64,000 nucleotides of DNA from Fen-1298 sp963833465 (GTDB lineage Bacteria > Bacteroidota > Ignavibacteria > UBA10030), in NCBI GenBank assembly GCA_963833465.1, contig CAWHXW010000004.1, positions 372,001 to 436,000 on the forward strand, written 5' to 3'. The first letter of the stretch is position 1, and the number at the start of each line of letters is the position of its first letter. Positions 54,511-63,336 of this stretch are shown here, piece after piece. The notes below the pieces were generated by a model, which was given only the letters and a program-made list of their open reading frames with translations, was not told where the DNA came from and did no database searches. The position numbers and the translations under genes were made by a program.

Positions 54511-55275
54511 CTAGGACAAGGTTAGAATTTCTGCCTTGCCATTTATAATCGCTATTGTATGTTCAAAATGTGCTGACGGTTTCCCGTCTGCCGTTAATAC
54601 TGTCCAGCCATCTGAAGCTACTTTGACGCGCCAAGTTCCCGCATTAACCATCGGTTCGATGGCAAGCGTCATTCCATCTTTTAAAACCAGTCCTGTTCCT
54701 GCTTCACCATAATTTGGAACAGAGGGCTCTTCATGCAACTTCCTTCCAACGCCATGACCGACTAAATCACGAACTACCGAAAACTTATTTGCTTCAACAT
54801 GCCGTTGAATTGCGCTCGAAATATCATGCACTCTATTACCAGCAACCGCCTGCTCAATTCCTGCTAACAATGATTCTTCTGTAACGCGCATCAGTCGCAG
54901 CTTTTCTTCAGAAACTTCGCCAACCGCAAATGACCAAGCACCATCTCCATAAAACCCATTCTTTTTTGCGCCGACATCGATGGATAACAGATCACCATCT
55001 TTTAAAATACGCTTGCTTGGAATGCCGTGCACAACTTCATCGTCTATCGACATACAAAGTGTCGCGGGAAACAAATTACTTTTATCATACCCGTATCCTT
55101 TAAACGCCGGCTCTCCGCCCATCGAGCGAATATAATCTTCTGCAGCTTGATCAAGTTTTAAAGTCGTTATGCCAGGTCGAATTTGAGATCCGACCAACTT
55201 GAGCACATCTGCAACTATTCTGCTGCTCTCACGAATTAACTCAATCTCTTCAAGCGATTTCAAAGAAATCATCAC
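54511..55275 (-). CDS. map: Methionine aminopeptidase, type I
   Basis: A 254-residue metalloenzyme removing the initiator Met. Metal ligands appear in DGDLLSIDVGAKKNGFYGD (two Asp), LVGHGVGRKLHEEPSVPN (His), GMTLAIEPMVN (Glu) and AHFEHTIAI (Glu). The start may be the first or second Met. Between secY and infA, as is common. Confidence 0.97.
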   Translation of the reverse strand: MMISLKSLEEIELIRESSRIVADVLKLVGSQIRPGITTLKLDQAAEDYIRSMGGEPAFKGYGYDKSNLFPATLCMSIDDEVVHGIPSKRILKDGDLLSIDVGAKKNGFYGDGAWSFAVGEVSEEKLRLMRVTEESLLAGIEQAVAGNRVHDISSAIQRHVEANKFSVVRDLVGHGVGRKLHEEPSVPNYGEAGTGLVLKDGMTLAIEPMVNAGTWRVKVASDGWTVLTADGKPSAHFEHTIAIINGKAEILTLS

Positions 55276-55287
55276 AAAGCCCGGGGC

Positions 55288-56625
55288 TTAACGTCTCCCC
55301 CGAAGTTTACCACTTTTCATAAAGCCGTCATAGTGGCGCATTAATAAATGTGATTCAACTTGTTGGAGCGTATCAAGCGCAACACCCACTACTATAAGCA
55401 AACTCGTTCCACCAAAGAATGATGCGAAACCTGGTGTTACTCCCATTTTAATCATCATCGTTGGGAGAATAGCTATTGCTGCTAATGCAATCGAACCCGG
55501 CAATGTAATCTTCGTTAGAATATTATCTACAAATTCTGAAGTATGAGTTCCAGGCCCAATACCGGGAATAAATCCACCCTGCTTCTTCATATTATCAGCC
55601 ACATCTTTTGGATTAAAAGCAATAGCAGTATAAAAATATGTGAAGAAAATAATCATCAAAGCATACACCACAGAATATGTCCAAGAACTATAGCCGAACC
55701 AATTTGTCGACATCTCGTTCATAAACTCGCTATTCGGGAAGAATGAAAAAATAATTTGGGGAACAAACATAATTGACTGAGCAAAGATGATCGGCATCAC
55801 GCCAGCAGTATTGACTCGCAAAGGAATGTACTGCGTTACACCGCCATAAACTTTTCTTCCGATAACCCGCTTGGCATATTGAACAGGTATGCGCCGCGTT
55901 CCTTGTGTAATTAGCACTACACCTGCAACGATAAAGCCCATCAAAACCAAGATAACTAATTCTATAATTAAATTACGAGTACCACCACGTACAAGCTGGA
56001 ATTCATCTAGAAGTGCATTCGGGAACCGTGCAACAATACCAATAAAAATTATAAGTGAAATTCCATTGCCAATACCGCGCTCTGTGATCTGCTCCCCAAG
56101 CCACATCATAAACATTGTACCGGTTGTTAGAATAATTGTTGTACTAAAATAAAAACCTATCCCGCGAACTGCTTCAGGTACAATAGGAATACCAACTGAA
56201 GACGTACTCATAAGCTTTGCCACAACACCTGTTGCCTGCATCAATGAAATGGCGACTGTGCCATAACGAGTGTACTGCGTAATTTTTTTACGTCCTTCTT
56301 CGCCTTCCTTTTGAAGTTTGGCAAAGTAAGGTACTACTGCACCGAGCAATTGTATCACAATAGAAGAACTGATGTACGGCATAATACCGAGCGCAAAAAT
56401 CGCCGCATGGCTGAATGCACCGCCAACGAAGAGATCGTATAATCCAAAAAGCGTATTCTCAGATGATTTCTTAATTGTGTCTGCCAACAAAACAGCATCT
56501 ACACCTGGAACAGTGATATGCGAACCTACACGTACAATAACTAACAGAAGCGCCGTAAAGAGCAACCGTTCGCGAAGCTCCTGTATTTTGAAAATGTTCG
56601 TAAAGGTTTCAGTCAGCTTACTCAT
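55288..56625 (-). CDS. secY: SecY, protein translocase channel
   Basis: A 445-residue, ten-helix membrane protein forming the Sec pore. Hallmarks are GIMPYISSSIVIQLLGAVVP, KEGEEGRKKITQYTRYGT, GIGNGISLIIFIGI, RRIPVQYAKRVIG, KVYGGVTQYIPLRVNTAGVM and MKKQGGFIPGIGPG. Four-base overlap region with rplO. Confidence 0.98.
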   Translation of the reverse strand: MSKLTETFTNIFKIQELRERLLFTALLLVIVRVGSHITVPGVDAVLLADTIKKSSENTLFGLYDLFVGGAFSHAAIFALGIMPYISSSIVIQLLGAVVPYFAKLQKEGEEGRKKITQYTRYGTVAISLMQATGVVAKLMSTSSVGIPIVPEAVRGIGFYFSTTIILTTGTMFMMWLGEQITERGIGNGISLIIFIGIVARFPNALLDEFQLVRGGTRNLIIELVILVLMGFIVAGVVLITQGTRRIPVQYAKRVIGRKVYGGVTQYIPLRVNTAGVMPIIFAQSIMFVPQIIFSFFPNSEFMNEMSTNWFGYSSWTYSVVYALMIIFFTYFYTAIAFNPKDVADNMKKQGGFIPGIGPGTHTSEFVDNILTKITLPGSIALAAIAILPTMMIKMGVTPGFASFFGGTSLLIVVGVALDTLQQVESHLLMRHYDGFMKSGKLRGRR

Positions 56626-57107
56626 GATTTCACAGTCGTCTTTGTAAGAATCGTGGCTTTCCCTCCGGCGGCTTCGATTTTCTTCAGTGCCGATTTGCTA
56701 AAAGCATGCGCTGTAACTTCCAACTTAATTCCTAAATTGCCGTCGCCGAGAATTTTTACAGGTACATTTTTCTTTGCTATCGTTCCAGCTTTATATAGAA
56801 TCTCAGGTGTCACTATGCCGTTGTTTAACTTTTTCTTTTCAACTAATATTCCAAGGGTTTCAATATTAACAACTTGTAACTCGGAACGCTTGTGCGGTGA
56901 AAAACCAAATTTCGGAACGCGACGCGTAAGCGGCATTTGTCCGCCTTCAAACCACATTTTAAATTTATGACCTGAGCGCGCTCTTGCACCTTTATGTCCC
57001 TTAGTAGCCGTTCCACCATGCCCTGAACCTTGTCCACGGCCGATTCGTTTTGTTTTTTTTCTAGAACCTTTTGCAGGCGTTAAATTGCTAAGAATATCTT
57101 TTGCCAT
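56622..57107 (-). CDS. rplO: 50S ribosomal protein uL15
   Basis: 161 residues: KKTKRIGRGQGSGHGGTATK, GHKGARARSGHKFKMWFEGG, QMPLTRRVPKFGFSPHKR, VEVTAHAFSKSALKKIEAAG-like C-terminal part. Its start overlaps the rpmD stop by one base and its end overlaps secY by 4 nt. Confidence 0.97.
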   Translation of the reverse strand: MAKDILSNLTPAKGSRKKTKRIGRGQGSGHGGTATKGHKGARARSGHKFKMWFEGGQMPLTRRVPKFGFSPHKRSELQVVNIETLGILVEKKKLNNGIVTPEILYKAGTIAKKNVPVKILGDGNLGIKLEVTAHAFSKSALKKIEAAGGKATILTKTTVKS

Positions 57108-57298
57108 TACTGCACCTCTTCCACTTTAACGAGATGCCGAACCCTGTTAATCATTCCACGGATTTGCGGTGTGTCATTTTTAATGACAAAATAATTCGGC
57201 CTGCCAAGTCCAAGCGCTTTAATTGTAAGCTTGGCGTCTTCGAGATGATCAATGATACTTTTGACCTGTGTGATTTTTATTTTTTTCAGTTCCGACAT
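57107..57298 (-). CDS. rpmD: 50S ribosomal protein uL30
   Basis: A 63-residue protein with the short bacterial core ITQVKSIIDHLEDAKLTIKA, LGLGRPNYFVIKNDTPQIRG, MINRVRHLVKVEEV. Between rpsE and rplO. Confidence 0.96.
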   Translation of the reverse strand: MSELKKIKITQVKSIIDHLEDAKLTIKALGLGRPNYFVIKNDTPQIRGMINRVRHLVKVEEVQ

Positions 57299-57316
57299 AG
57301 TAAGTCTTTATCGAGT

Positions 57317-57817
57317 TTATTGAAACAGTTCCTGAATTGTGATTCCCCGGCGCGAAGCAGTTATCTTTGCATCCGAAAGACTTAACAACGCTTGCATTGT
57401 TGCCTTAACAACATTATGGGAATTAGGCGAACCCATTTGCTTTGTGAGTACGTCTTTCACACCAGCCATTTCCAGCACAGCACGCACGCCGCCGCCCGCA
57501 ATAAGACCTGTTCCGGGAGATGCGGGTTTCAGCATTACTTTTCCTGCTCCAAATTTTCCGATGACAGAATGCGGAATAGTTCCTTTAAAAATTGGAACGA
57601 AGATAAGATTTTTTTTCGCATCATCCGTGCCTTTGGCAATTGCATCTTGCACTTCATTTGCTTTGCCCAATCCGACACCGATATGTCCATTGCCGTCACC
57701 CACGACAACGATTGCGTTGAAGCTAAAGCGACGTCCGCCTTTGACCACCTTGGCCACACGGTTGACATTCACCAATCGTTCTTTAAGTTCTAATTCGCCT
57801 GCTTTGACTTTTGCCAT
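57317..57817 (-). CDS. rpsE: 30S ribosomal protein uS5
   Basis: 166 residues: LKERLVNVNRVAKVVKGGRR, VGDGNGHIGVGLGKANEVQD, AGGGVRAVLEMAGVKDVLTK and GSPNSHNVVKAT. Involved in decoding fidelity at the mRNA entry. Confidence 0.98.
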   Translation of the reverse strand: MAKVKAGELELKERLVNVNRVAKVVKGGRRFSFNAIVVVGDGNGHIGVGLGKANEVQDAIAKGTDDAKKNLIFVPIFKGTIPHSVIGKFGAGKVMLKPASPGTGLIAGGGVRAVLEMAGVKDVLTKQMGSPNSHNVVKATMQALLSLSDAKITASRRGITIQELFQ

Positions 57818-57840
57818 GTTTTTTTTATGAATATTAGGAT

Positions 57841-58209
57841 TTAGAATTTCAGTCCACCTTCGCGAGCACCATCCGCGAGTGCTTTGACACGTCCATGATA
57901 CAGATAGCCGCTGCGATCAAAGACTACTTCTTTAATATTCTTCTCGAGCGCTTTTTTTGCAGCTGCCATACCTATAATTTTATATCGCTCAATCGGAGTT
58001 TTCGCTTGTTTAACATTTTCACGCAAATCCTTAGAGAGAGTTGAAACCGATAATAGTGTTTTACCAGTTGAATCATCAATTATTTGTGCATAAGCATTTC
58101 TGGAACTTCGGAAAACAACCAATCGAGGACATCTCGAAGTACCTTTAATTTTTTTGCGGATGCGCGATTGTTTTTTTGCAAGACGTTCCACAGTATTTTT
58201 TTGAATCAT
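57841..58209 (-). CDS. rplR: 50S ribosomal protein uL18
   Basis: 122 residues: RIRKKIKGTSRCPRLVVFRS, RNAYAQIIDDSTGKTLLSVS, VVFDRSGYLYHGRVKALADG, AREGGLKF. Binds 5S rRNA together with uL5. Confidence 0.98.
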   Translation of the reverse strand: MIQKNTVERLAKKQSRIRKKIKGTSRCPRLVVFRSSRNAYAQIIDDSTGKTLLSVSTLSKDLRENVKQAKTPIERYKIIGMAAAKKALEKNIKEVVFDRSGYLYHGRVKALADGAREGGLKF

Positions 58210-58235
58210 AAACTGTTTTTCCTTACTTCAAAATA

Positions 58236-58784
58236 TTACTTCGCAGCTGTAGCAGCAGCTTTACCAGCTTTACGACGAATATACTCTCCTTCATACTTAA
58301 CGCCCTTGCCTTTATACGGTTCTGGCGGGCGAAATGACCGTATCTTTGCAGCTACAAGTCCGACAAGCTGTTTATGAACACCACTTATAATTATGTTTGT
58401 TTGAGTCGGCGCTTCAATTTTAATACCATCAGGCGCTGCAAATAATATTGGATGACTAAAACCAAGTAAAAGGTTTAAACGCGTACCCTTCATTTCTGCT
58501 CTATAACCTACTCCAACTATTTCTAATTTTTTAGAATAGCCGAGAGTCACACCTGTAATCATATTTTGAATAAGTGCACGCCACAATCCATGCAATGCAC
58601 GAGATTTGACTTCATCCGATTTGCGTGTAATTAGTATCTGTTGATTTTTAATATCAACACCAATGTCTGGATGCACTTTTTCAATTAACTCGCCTTTTGG
58701 TCCTTTCACAGAAACATTACCATCCTTCATCGTAACTGTGACATCTTTTGGTATTTCAATTGGTTTTCTACCGATACGTGACAC
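58236..58784 (-). CDS. rplF: 50S ribosomal protein uL6
   Basis: 182 residues: MSRIGRKPIEIPKDVTVTMK, VKGPKGELIEKVHPDI, LEIVGVGYRAEMKGTRLNLL, IRSFRPPEPYKGKGVKYEGE and YIRRKAGKAA. Near the factor-binding site of the 50S. Confidence 0.98.
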   Translation of the reverse strand: MSRIGRKPIEIPKDVTVTMKDGNVSVKGPKGELIEKVHPDIGVDIKNQQILITRKSDEVKSRALHGLWRALIQNMITGVTLGYSKKLEIVGVGYRAEMKGTRLNLLLGFSHPILFAAPDGIKIEAPTQTNIIISGVHKQLVGLVAAKIRSFRPPEPYKGKGVKYEGEYIRRKAGKAAATAAK

Positions 58785-58807
58785 TATTCTTTCTCCTCTT
58801 CAAATAC

Positions 58808-59203
58808 TCACCAAACATAAGCAAGAATTTCGCCGCCGATATTTTCTTTCTTCGCTTGTGCATCCGTCATCACGCCTTTTGATGTAGAAATGATTGAGAC
58901 ACCTAAACCTCCAAGGACTCGCGGCAACTCATCGGAACCACGATACAATCGAATACCTGGCTTACTAATACGGTGCAAGCCGGTGATAACCGGTTTTCCA
59001 TCATAATATTTCAAATTAATACGAAGAATATTCTGCTTTTTATCTTCAAGCACCATAAATCCTGCGATAAAACCCTTTTCCAAAAGAATCTTAGAAATCG
59101 CTTTCTTCAAATTAGAAGATGGAATATCCACCCTGCGATGTTTTGCTTTTGCAGCGTTGCGGATTCTTGTTAAATAATCAGCGATTGGATCAGTCTTCGA
59201 CAT
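58808..59203 (-). CDS. rpsH: 30S ribosomal protein uS8
   Basis: 131 residues from MSKTDPIADYLTRIRNAAKA; VDIPSSNLKKAISKILLEKG; the C-terminal VLGGLGVSIISTSKGVMTDA. The ATG at 59203 is the natural start; a frame open to 59275 would add 24 unconserved residues. An assembly protein that can also bind its own mRNA in other bacteria. Confidence 0.97.
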   Translation of the reverse strand: MSKTDPIADYLTRIRNAAKAKHRRVDIPSSNLKKAISKILLEKGFIAGFMVLEDKKQNILRINLKYYDGKPVITGLHRISKPGIRLYRGSDELPRVLGGLGVSIISTSKGVMTDAQAKKENIGGEILAYVW

Positions 59204-59228
59204 CGATTGAACTCTCTTTTTATTAGTT

Positions 59229-59414
59229 TTACCAACTTGCTTTACGAACGCCGGGAATCTTGCCTTCAAGCACAAGCTTGCGAAGGCAGATACGACAGAG
59301 GCCGAACTTTCGATAATAGCTGCGCGATCTGCCGCAAATGTTGCAACGGTTATGCTGCGAAACTTTATGTTTTGGCGTTCTCTTCGCCTTTACTCGCATT
59401 GCTAAGCGTGCCAA
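59229..59414 (-). CDS. rpsN: 30S ribosomal protein uS14, zinc-binding type
   Basis: A 61-residue type Z uS14 with NRCNICGRSRSYYRKFGLCR followed by ICLRKLVLEGKIPGVRKASW; four Cys in two CxxC pairs bind zinc. The long zinc-free form is not used here. Confidence 0.97.
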   Translation of the reverse strand: MARLAMRVKAKRTPKHKVSQHNRCNICGRSRSYYRKFGLCRICLRKLVLEGKIPGVRKASW

Positions 59415-59429
59415 GCAAACTCCTTTGCT

Positions 59430-60167
59430 TTACTTATTCTGATTGTCTTGTTGAACAATTTCTTGCCGTTTTACAAACGGCATGCCAAGCTCTTTTAATA
59501 ATTCATATGCTTCAACGTCATTCTTGGCTGTGGTGACGAAGGAAATATCCATACCGTTAACACGTGTTACTTTATCTACATCAATTTCTGGGAAAATGAT
59601 TTGTTCCTTTACACCAATCGTATAATTTCCATGCCCATCAAAGGATGTGTCTGATAAACCGCGAAAATCACGAACACGAGGTAATGCTACACTGATGAAC
59701 CGATCTAAGAATTCATACATTTTAGCACGACGCAATGTAACACGGCATCCGATTGGAAGATTTTCTCTAAGTTTGAAATTAGAAATTGCCTTTTTAGATT
59801 TAGTGATAGCCACTTTTTGTCCAGTGATGGATTCCAACTCATGCACTGCTGCATCAAGCAATTTTGGATCCTGCGTTGCTTGTCCGACTCCAATATTGAT
59901 AGCGATCTTTTCTAATCTGGGCACTTGCATTTTACTTTTGAACTGAAATCTTTTCATTAATGCTGGAACGGATTCCTTTTGATATCGTTCGAACAAACGT
60001 GCCGTTACGCCTTTTTCTTGTCCTCCAGCAACTTTTTTCCCTTTTAATTCCGGCGCTGCTTTCTCGGCTTTATTCTTAACTGTTGGTGCTGCTTTCTCAG
60101 TCTTGCTTTTTACCGCAGGTGTTGCCTTTTCAACTTTTTCTTTACCAGGAATTTTCTCGTTCGCCAT
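59430..60167 (-). CDS. rplE: 50S ribosomal protein uL5 with repeated N-terminal extension
   Basis: Binds 5S rRNA in the central protuberance. The normal core (about 60-240) is clear: LMKRFQFKSKMQVPRLEKIA, INIGVGQATQDPKLLDAAVH, RENLPIGCRVTLRRAKMYEF, LPRVRDFRGLSDTSFDGHGN. Ahead of it are about 58 extra residues, Lys/Ala/Pro-rich, containing three imperfect 11-residue repeats of the form EKAxPxVKxKx. The ATG at 60167 lies in a good context and no inner start has a better one, so the extension is likely translated. 245 residues against about 180 in E. coli. Confidence 0.95.
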   Translation of the reverse strand: MANEKIPGKEKVEKATPAVKSKTEKAAPTVKNKAEKAAPELKGKKVAGGQEKGVTARLFERYQKESVPALMKRFQFKSKMQVPRLEKIAINIGVGQATQDPKLLDAAVHELESITGQKVAITKSKKAISNFKLRENLPIGCRVTLRRAKMYEFLDRFISVALPRVRDFRGLSDTSFDGHGNYTIGVKEQIIFPEIDVDKVTRVNGMDISFVTTAKNDVEAYELLKELGMPFVKRQEIVQQDNQNK

Positions 60168-60178
60168 TGATTACTCTC

Positions 60179-60514
60179 TTAGAACATTTCTTTACAATGT
60201 TTACATGTTCTCATTGTTTTCTTCTTACCGCTAGTTGCATCTTTTACATGCGCATGTCCTACGCGCGTAGGTTTACTGCACTTTGGACAGATCACCACTA
60301 CGTTAGACGCCCGGATGCTTCCTTCTTTCTGGACAACGCCACCTTGTGGATTCTTTTGCGAAGGACGAGTTGCTCTTTTAATGATATTGACGTTTTCAAT
60401 AATCACTCGTTCAGTATCAGGAAAAACTTTTAAAACTTTACCTTGTTTTTTTCGAAATTCACCCGATATGACTAAAGCATTATCATTTTTATGTACATGT
60501 AAATTTTGTGCCAT
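60179..60514 (-). CDS. rplX: 50S ribosomal protein uL24
   Basis: 111 residues: NDNALVISGEFRKKQGKVLK, VFPDTERVIIENVNIIKRAT, RPSQKNPQGGVVQKEGSIRA, then CPKCSKPTRVGHAHV, retaining a zinc-ribbon-like CxxC pair. Assembly initiator of the 50S. Confidence 0.97.
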   Translation of the reverse strand: MAQNLHVHKNDNALVISGEFRKKQGKVLKVFPDTERVIIENVNIIKRATRPSQKNPQGGVVQKEGSIRASNVVVICPKCSKPTRVGHAHVKDATSGKKKTMRTCKHCKEMF

Positions 60515-60518
60515 ACTT

Positions 60519-60887
60519 TTAGAGTACCTCAGGTGCTAAAGAAATGATTTTCATATATTGACGCTCGCGTAACTCTCTTGCCACTGGACCGAAAATACGC
60601 GTTCCACGCGGTTCGCCCTGAGGATTGAGTAACACAGCCGCATTTTCATCAAATCGAATGTAGGAACCGTCTTTTCGGCGTATTTCTTTCTTCGTCCGCA
60701 CGATCACGGCACGCGAGACTTCACCTTTTTTTACCGGAGCGCCCGGAATAGCGCTCTTTACAGACACAACAATAAGATCGCCGACACCAGCATAGCGTCT
60801 ATCATGACCACCGAGTACACGAATGCACTGCACTCGTTTCGCACCCGAATTATCGGCAACTACTAAATTCGTTTCTTCCTGGATCAT
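60519..60887 (-). CDS. rplN: 50S ribosomal protein uL14
   Basis: 122 residues: MIQEETNLVVADNSGAKRVQ, CIRVLGGHDRRYAGVGDLIV, VSVKSAIPGAPVKKGEVSRA, GTRIFGPVARELRERQYMKI. Full length. Confidence 0.98.
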   Translation of the reverse strand: MIQEETNLVVADNSGAKRVQCIRVLGGHDRRYAGVGDLIVVSVKSAIPGAPVKKGEVSRAVIVRTKKEIRRKDGSYIRFDENAAVLLNPQGEPRGTRIFGPVARELRERQYMKIISLAPEVL

Positions 60888-60912
60888 CGTCTTCGCCTAG
60901 TCTGAAAATAAC

Positions 60913-61197
60913 CTATTTCGCCTTTTCAATGATTTCCACTAACCGCCAACGCTTATTTGCGCTAATCGGCCGGGTTTCCATAATTTTGACAGTATCACCA
61001 ATACCCGCTATTTGTTTTTCATCATGCGCCATCAACTTTTTTGTACGACGAAAATATTTTTTATACAGCGGATGTGCAACCTGACGCTCTACTGAAACAA
61101 CAATACTTTTCAACATTTTATTACTTACCACTTTACCGATACGGATTTTACGCCGCGCACGCTTTTGAATTTCTTTTGGGATTTCTGTCATCATCAT
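60913..61197 (-). CDS. rpsQ: 30S ribosomal protein uS17
   Basis: About 92-94 residues; three consecutive Met codons leave the exact start open. RRKIRIGKVVSNKMLKSIVV, SVERQVAHPLYKKYFRRTKK, MAHDEKQIAGIGDTVKIMET, RPISANKRWRLVEII. OB-fold 16S-binding protein. Confidence 0.97.
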   Translation of the reverse strand: MMMTEIPKEIQKRARRKIRIGKVVSNKMLKSIVVSVERQVAHPLYKKYFRRTKKLMAHDEKQIAGIGDTVKIMETRPISANKRWRLVEIIEKAK

Positions 61198-61200
61198 CTC

Positions 61201-61455
61201 TTATTGCTTTGCCTGCTCAACTTGCCTGTCACTAGGTGTTGTATTCGCAGATTTTTCGGTTGATGGATTTAATTGTCGATCGCGGAGAATAGTCTTAATC
61301 CGCGCAATTACTTTTCGAACATGCCCTAACTTCATCGGATTTTCCAGTTGACCTATGACTTTCTGAAATTTCAGATGTGAAAGGTTTTCTTCTTCTTCTT
61401 GAATTCTCTTCAGCAATTCTGTATCAGAGAGCTGCCGCAATTCATGTGCTTTCAT
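61201..61455 (-). CDS. rpmC: 50S ribosomal protein uL29
   Basis: 84 residues. LRQLSDTELLKRIQEEEENL, SHLKFQKVIGQLENPMKLGH, VRKVIARIKTILRDRQL are the family core; the last about 20 residues (Ser/Thr/Gln-rich) are an extra tail. Sits at the tunnel exit. Confidence 0.95.
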   Translation of the reverse strand: MKAHELRQLSDTELLKRIQEEEENLSHLKFQKVIGQLENPMKLGHVRKVIARIKTILRDRQLNPSTEKSANTTPSDRQVEQAKQ

Positions 61456-61466
61456 CGTTTTACCTT

Positions 61467-61883
61467 CTATGCACCTTGATAATCAATTCGGGTGACAAAT
61501 TTCGTCTTAATTGCAAGCTTATGCGCAGCAAGTTTCATTGCTTCCGCTGCGGTCGCACGGTTAATACCGCCCAATTCAAACAGAACGCGGCCCGGTTTAA
61601 TAACAGCAACCCAAAATTCCGGCGAACCCTTACCACTTCCCATACGAGTTTCAGCTGGTTTCTTTGTAACGGGTTTATCCGGAAAAATTCTTATCCATAC
61701 TTTACCTTCGCGTTTCATCATTCGTGTCAATGCAACGCGGGATGCTTCGATTTGTCTTTGTGTAACCCATCCCGGTTCCATCGCCTTCAGTCCAAAATCC
61801 CCGAATGCAATTGTTGCGCCGCGTGTAGCTTTTCCTTTCATGCGTCCCCGCTGGGCTTTTCTATACTTCACTCTTTTTGGCAT
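61467..61883 (-). CDS. rplP: 50S ribosomal protein uL16
   Basis: 138 residues from MPKRVKYRKAQRGRMKGKAT; QIEASRVALTRMMKREGKVW; RIFPDKPVTKKPAETRMGSG; KGSPEFWVAVIKPGRVLFEL. Two upstream codons (ML) are probably not used. Confidence 0.97.
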   Translation of the reverse strand: MPKRVKYRKAQRGRMKGKATRGATIAFGDFGLKAMEPGWVTQRQIEASRVALTRMMKREGKVWIRIFPDKPVTKKPAETRMGSGKGSPEFWVAVIKPGRVLFELGGINRATAAEAMKLAAHKLAIKTKFVTRIDYQGA

Positions 61884-61901
61884 CAACATAAATAATACTC
61901 C

Positions 61902-62537
61902 TTATTGCCGCGGCCCGATAATTTCGCCCTTACAGATCCAAACTTTTACACCAATAGCTCCGTAAATAGTTTGCGCGGTTGCGCCCGCATAATCAATGTC
62001 TGCCCTAAGCGTTTGTAAAGGAATACGTCCATCTTTATAATGTTCTGTTCGAGCAATTTCAGCGCCGCCAAGACGGCCTGCACACATTACTTTTATTCCT
62101 TCAGCGCCCATGCGCATAGCTGCAGTAATCGATTGTTTCATAGCTCGCCGGAAAGAAATTCGTCCTTCAAGCTGACCAGCGATCGCTTCTGCTACTAGAA
62201 ATGCATCTAACTCCGGGCGTTTGATTTCATGTATTAGAATTTTAATTTCTTTTGATGTTACCTTCTTTAACTCTTCTTCGAGCTGTGCTATCTCTTTACC
62301 GCTTTTCCCAATCACGATACCGGGTCGTGAAGTATGGATTGTGACCACCGCACGTTTTGGAGTTCTATCTATTTGAACTCGCGCAATTCCAGCTTTTTTT
62401 AATCGGTTGCGGACATAATTCCTTACAAGTGCATCTTCCTGTAACTTATTTGAAAAACTTTTATCGTCGTACCAATTTGCATCCCATGCACGAACGATAC
62501 CGAGACGAAATCCAACTGGATGTGTTTTTTGACCCAA
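61902..62537 (-). CDS. rpsC: 30S ribosomal protein uS3
   Basis: 211 residues: MGQKTHPVGFRLGIVRAWDA, a KH domain with PGIVIGKSGKEIAQLEEELK, and MKQSITAAMRMGAEGIKVMC, AGRLGGAEIARTEHYKDGRI. Part of the mRNA entry helicase. Confidence 0.98.
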   Translation of the reverse strand: MGQKTHPVGFRLGIVRAWDANWYDDKSFSNKLQEDALVRNYVRNRLKKAGIARVQIDRTPKRAVVTIHTSRPGIVIGKSGKEIAQLEEELKKVTSKEIKILIHEIKRPELDAFLVAEAIAGQLEGRISFRRAMKQSITAAMRMGAEGIKVMCAGRLGGAEIARTEHYKDGRIPLQTLRADIDYAGATAQTIYGAIGVKVWICKGEIIGPRQ

Positions 62538-62549
62538 GCGTTCCTCCGA

Positions 62550-63014
62550 TTAACTTTCGGTTACTTCTTTAGTTTCTGCTGCTGTTTCCGACTTCTTCAT
62601 ATCGGACTTCTTTATATCTGTTTTCTTTGCGATTGTTGAAGCTTTCGTATTTGGAATAACCGCTTTCTCTTGCTCATGCTGCGCTACTATAATAGTAATA
62701 TGATTTGAACGTTTACGTACACGAAAAGCGCGTCCCATAGGTGCAGATAGAACTCGTTTTGCCATTGCGCCGCCGTTAACAAATACTTCCTTGACGTACA
62801 AGGTTGCCGTATCCACTCTTCCGCTTTCTTCTTTATTCTGTACATTTGATATTGCTGAACGAAGAACTTGTTCTGCTGTTTTCGCTGCAGCTTTAGTGGT
62901 AAAGTGAAGAATGCTCAGCGCTTCTTCGACTCCTTTACCACGAATCAAATCAATCACCAGCCGCATTTTCCGCGGCGATGTTCCGATATATCTATTTATT
63001 GCTTTCGCTTCCAT
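62550..63014 (-). CDS. rplV: 50S ribosomal protein uL22 with C-terminal extension
   Basis: 154 residues. Core: MEAKAINRYIGTSPRKMRLV, IDLIRGKGVEEALSILHFTT, AMAKRVLSAPMGRAFRVRKR, SNHITIIV. The last about 40 residues are a Lys/Ser/Glu-rich extension with imperfect repeats (KKTDIKKSDMKKSE). Its loop lines the exit tunnel. Confidence 0.96.
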   Translation of the reverse strand: MEAKAINRYIGTSPRKMRLVIDLIRGKGVEEALSILHFTTKAAAKTAEQVLRSAISNVQNKEESGRVDTATLYVKEVFVNGGAMAKRVLSAPMGRAFRVRKRSNHITIIVAQHEQEKAVIPNTKASTIAKKTDIKKSDMKKSETAAETKEVTES

Positions 63015-63035
63015 ATCTCACTCTTAAGACAAATC

Positions 63036-63323
63036 TTACGCTGGTGATGTCGTTTTTTCGCTCTTCAAACCCGGATGTCCACGGAAAACGCGAGTTGGTG
63101 CAAACTCACCGAGCTTGTGTCCAACCATCGCTTCATGTATGTACACCGGTATAAATTTATTTCCGTTATGCACCGCGAAAGTATGACCGACAAACTCGGG
63201 GATGATAGTGCTCGATCGCGACCAAGTTTTTACTACACGCTTCTGATTAGATTTATTGAGCGCTTCTATTTTATCTTGTAATTTGAGGTCGACAAACGGC
63301 CCCTTTTTTATTGAACGACTCAT
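63036..63323 (-). CDS. rpsS: 30S ribosomal protein uS19
   Basis: 95 residues: MSRSIKKGPFVDLKLQDKIE, KTWSRSSTIIPEFVGHTFAV, HNGNKFIPVYIHEAMVGHKL, GEFAPTRVFRGH. Full length. Confidence 0.98.
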   Translation of the reverse strand: MSRSIKKGPFVDLKLQDKIEALNKSNQKRVVKTWSRSSTIIPEFVGHTFAVHNGNKFIPVYIHEAMVGHKLGEFAPTRVFRGHPGLKSEKTTSPA

Positions 63324-63336
63324 AGGTGTTTACCTA

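Noticed and set aside
57339..57830. 163-codon plus-strand open frame
   Set aside because: Antisense shadow of rpsE; composition explained by the ribosomal gene.
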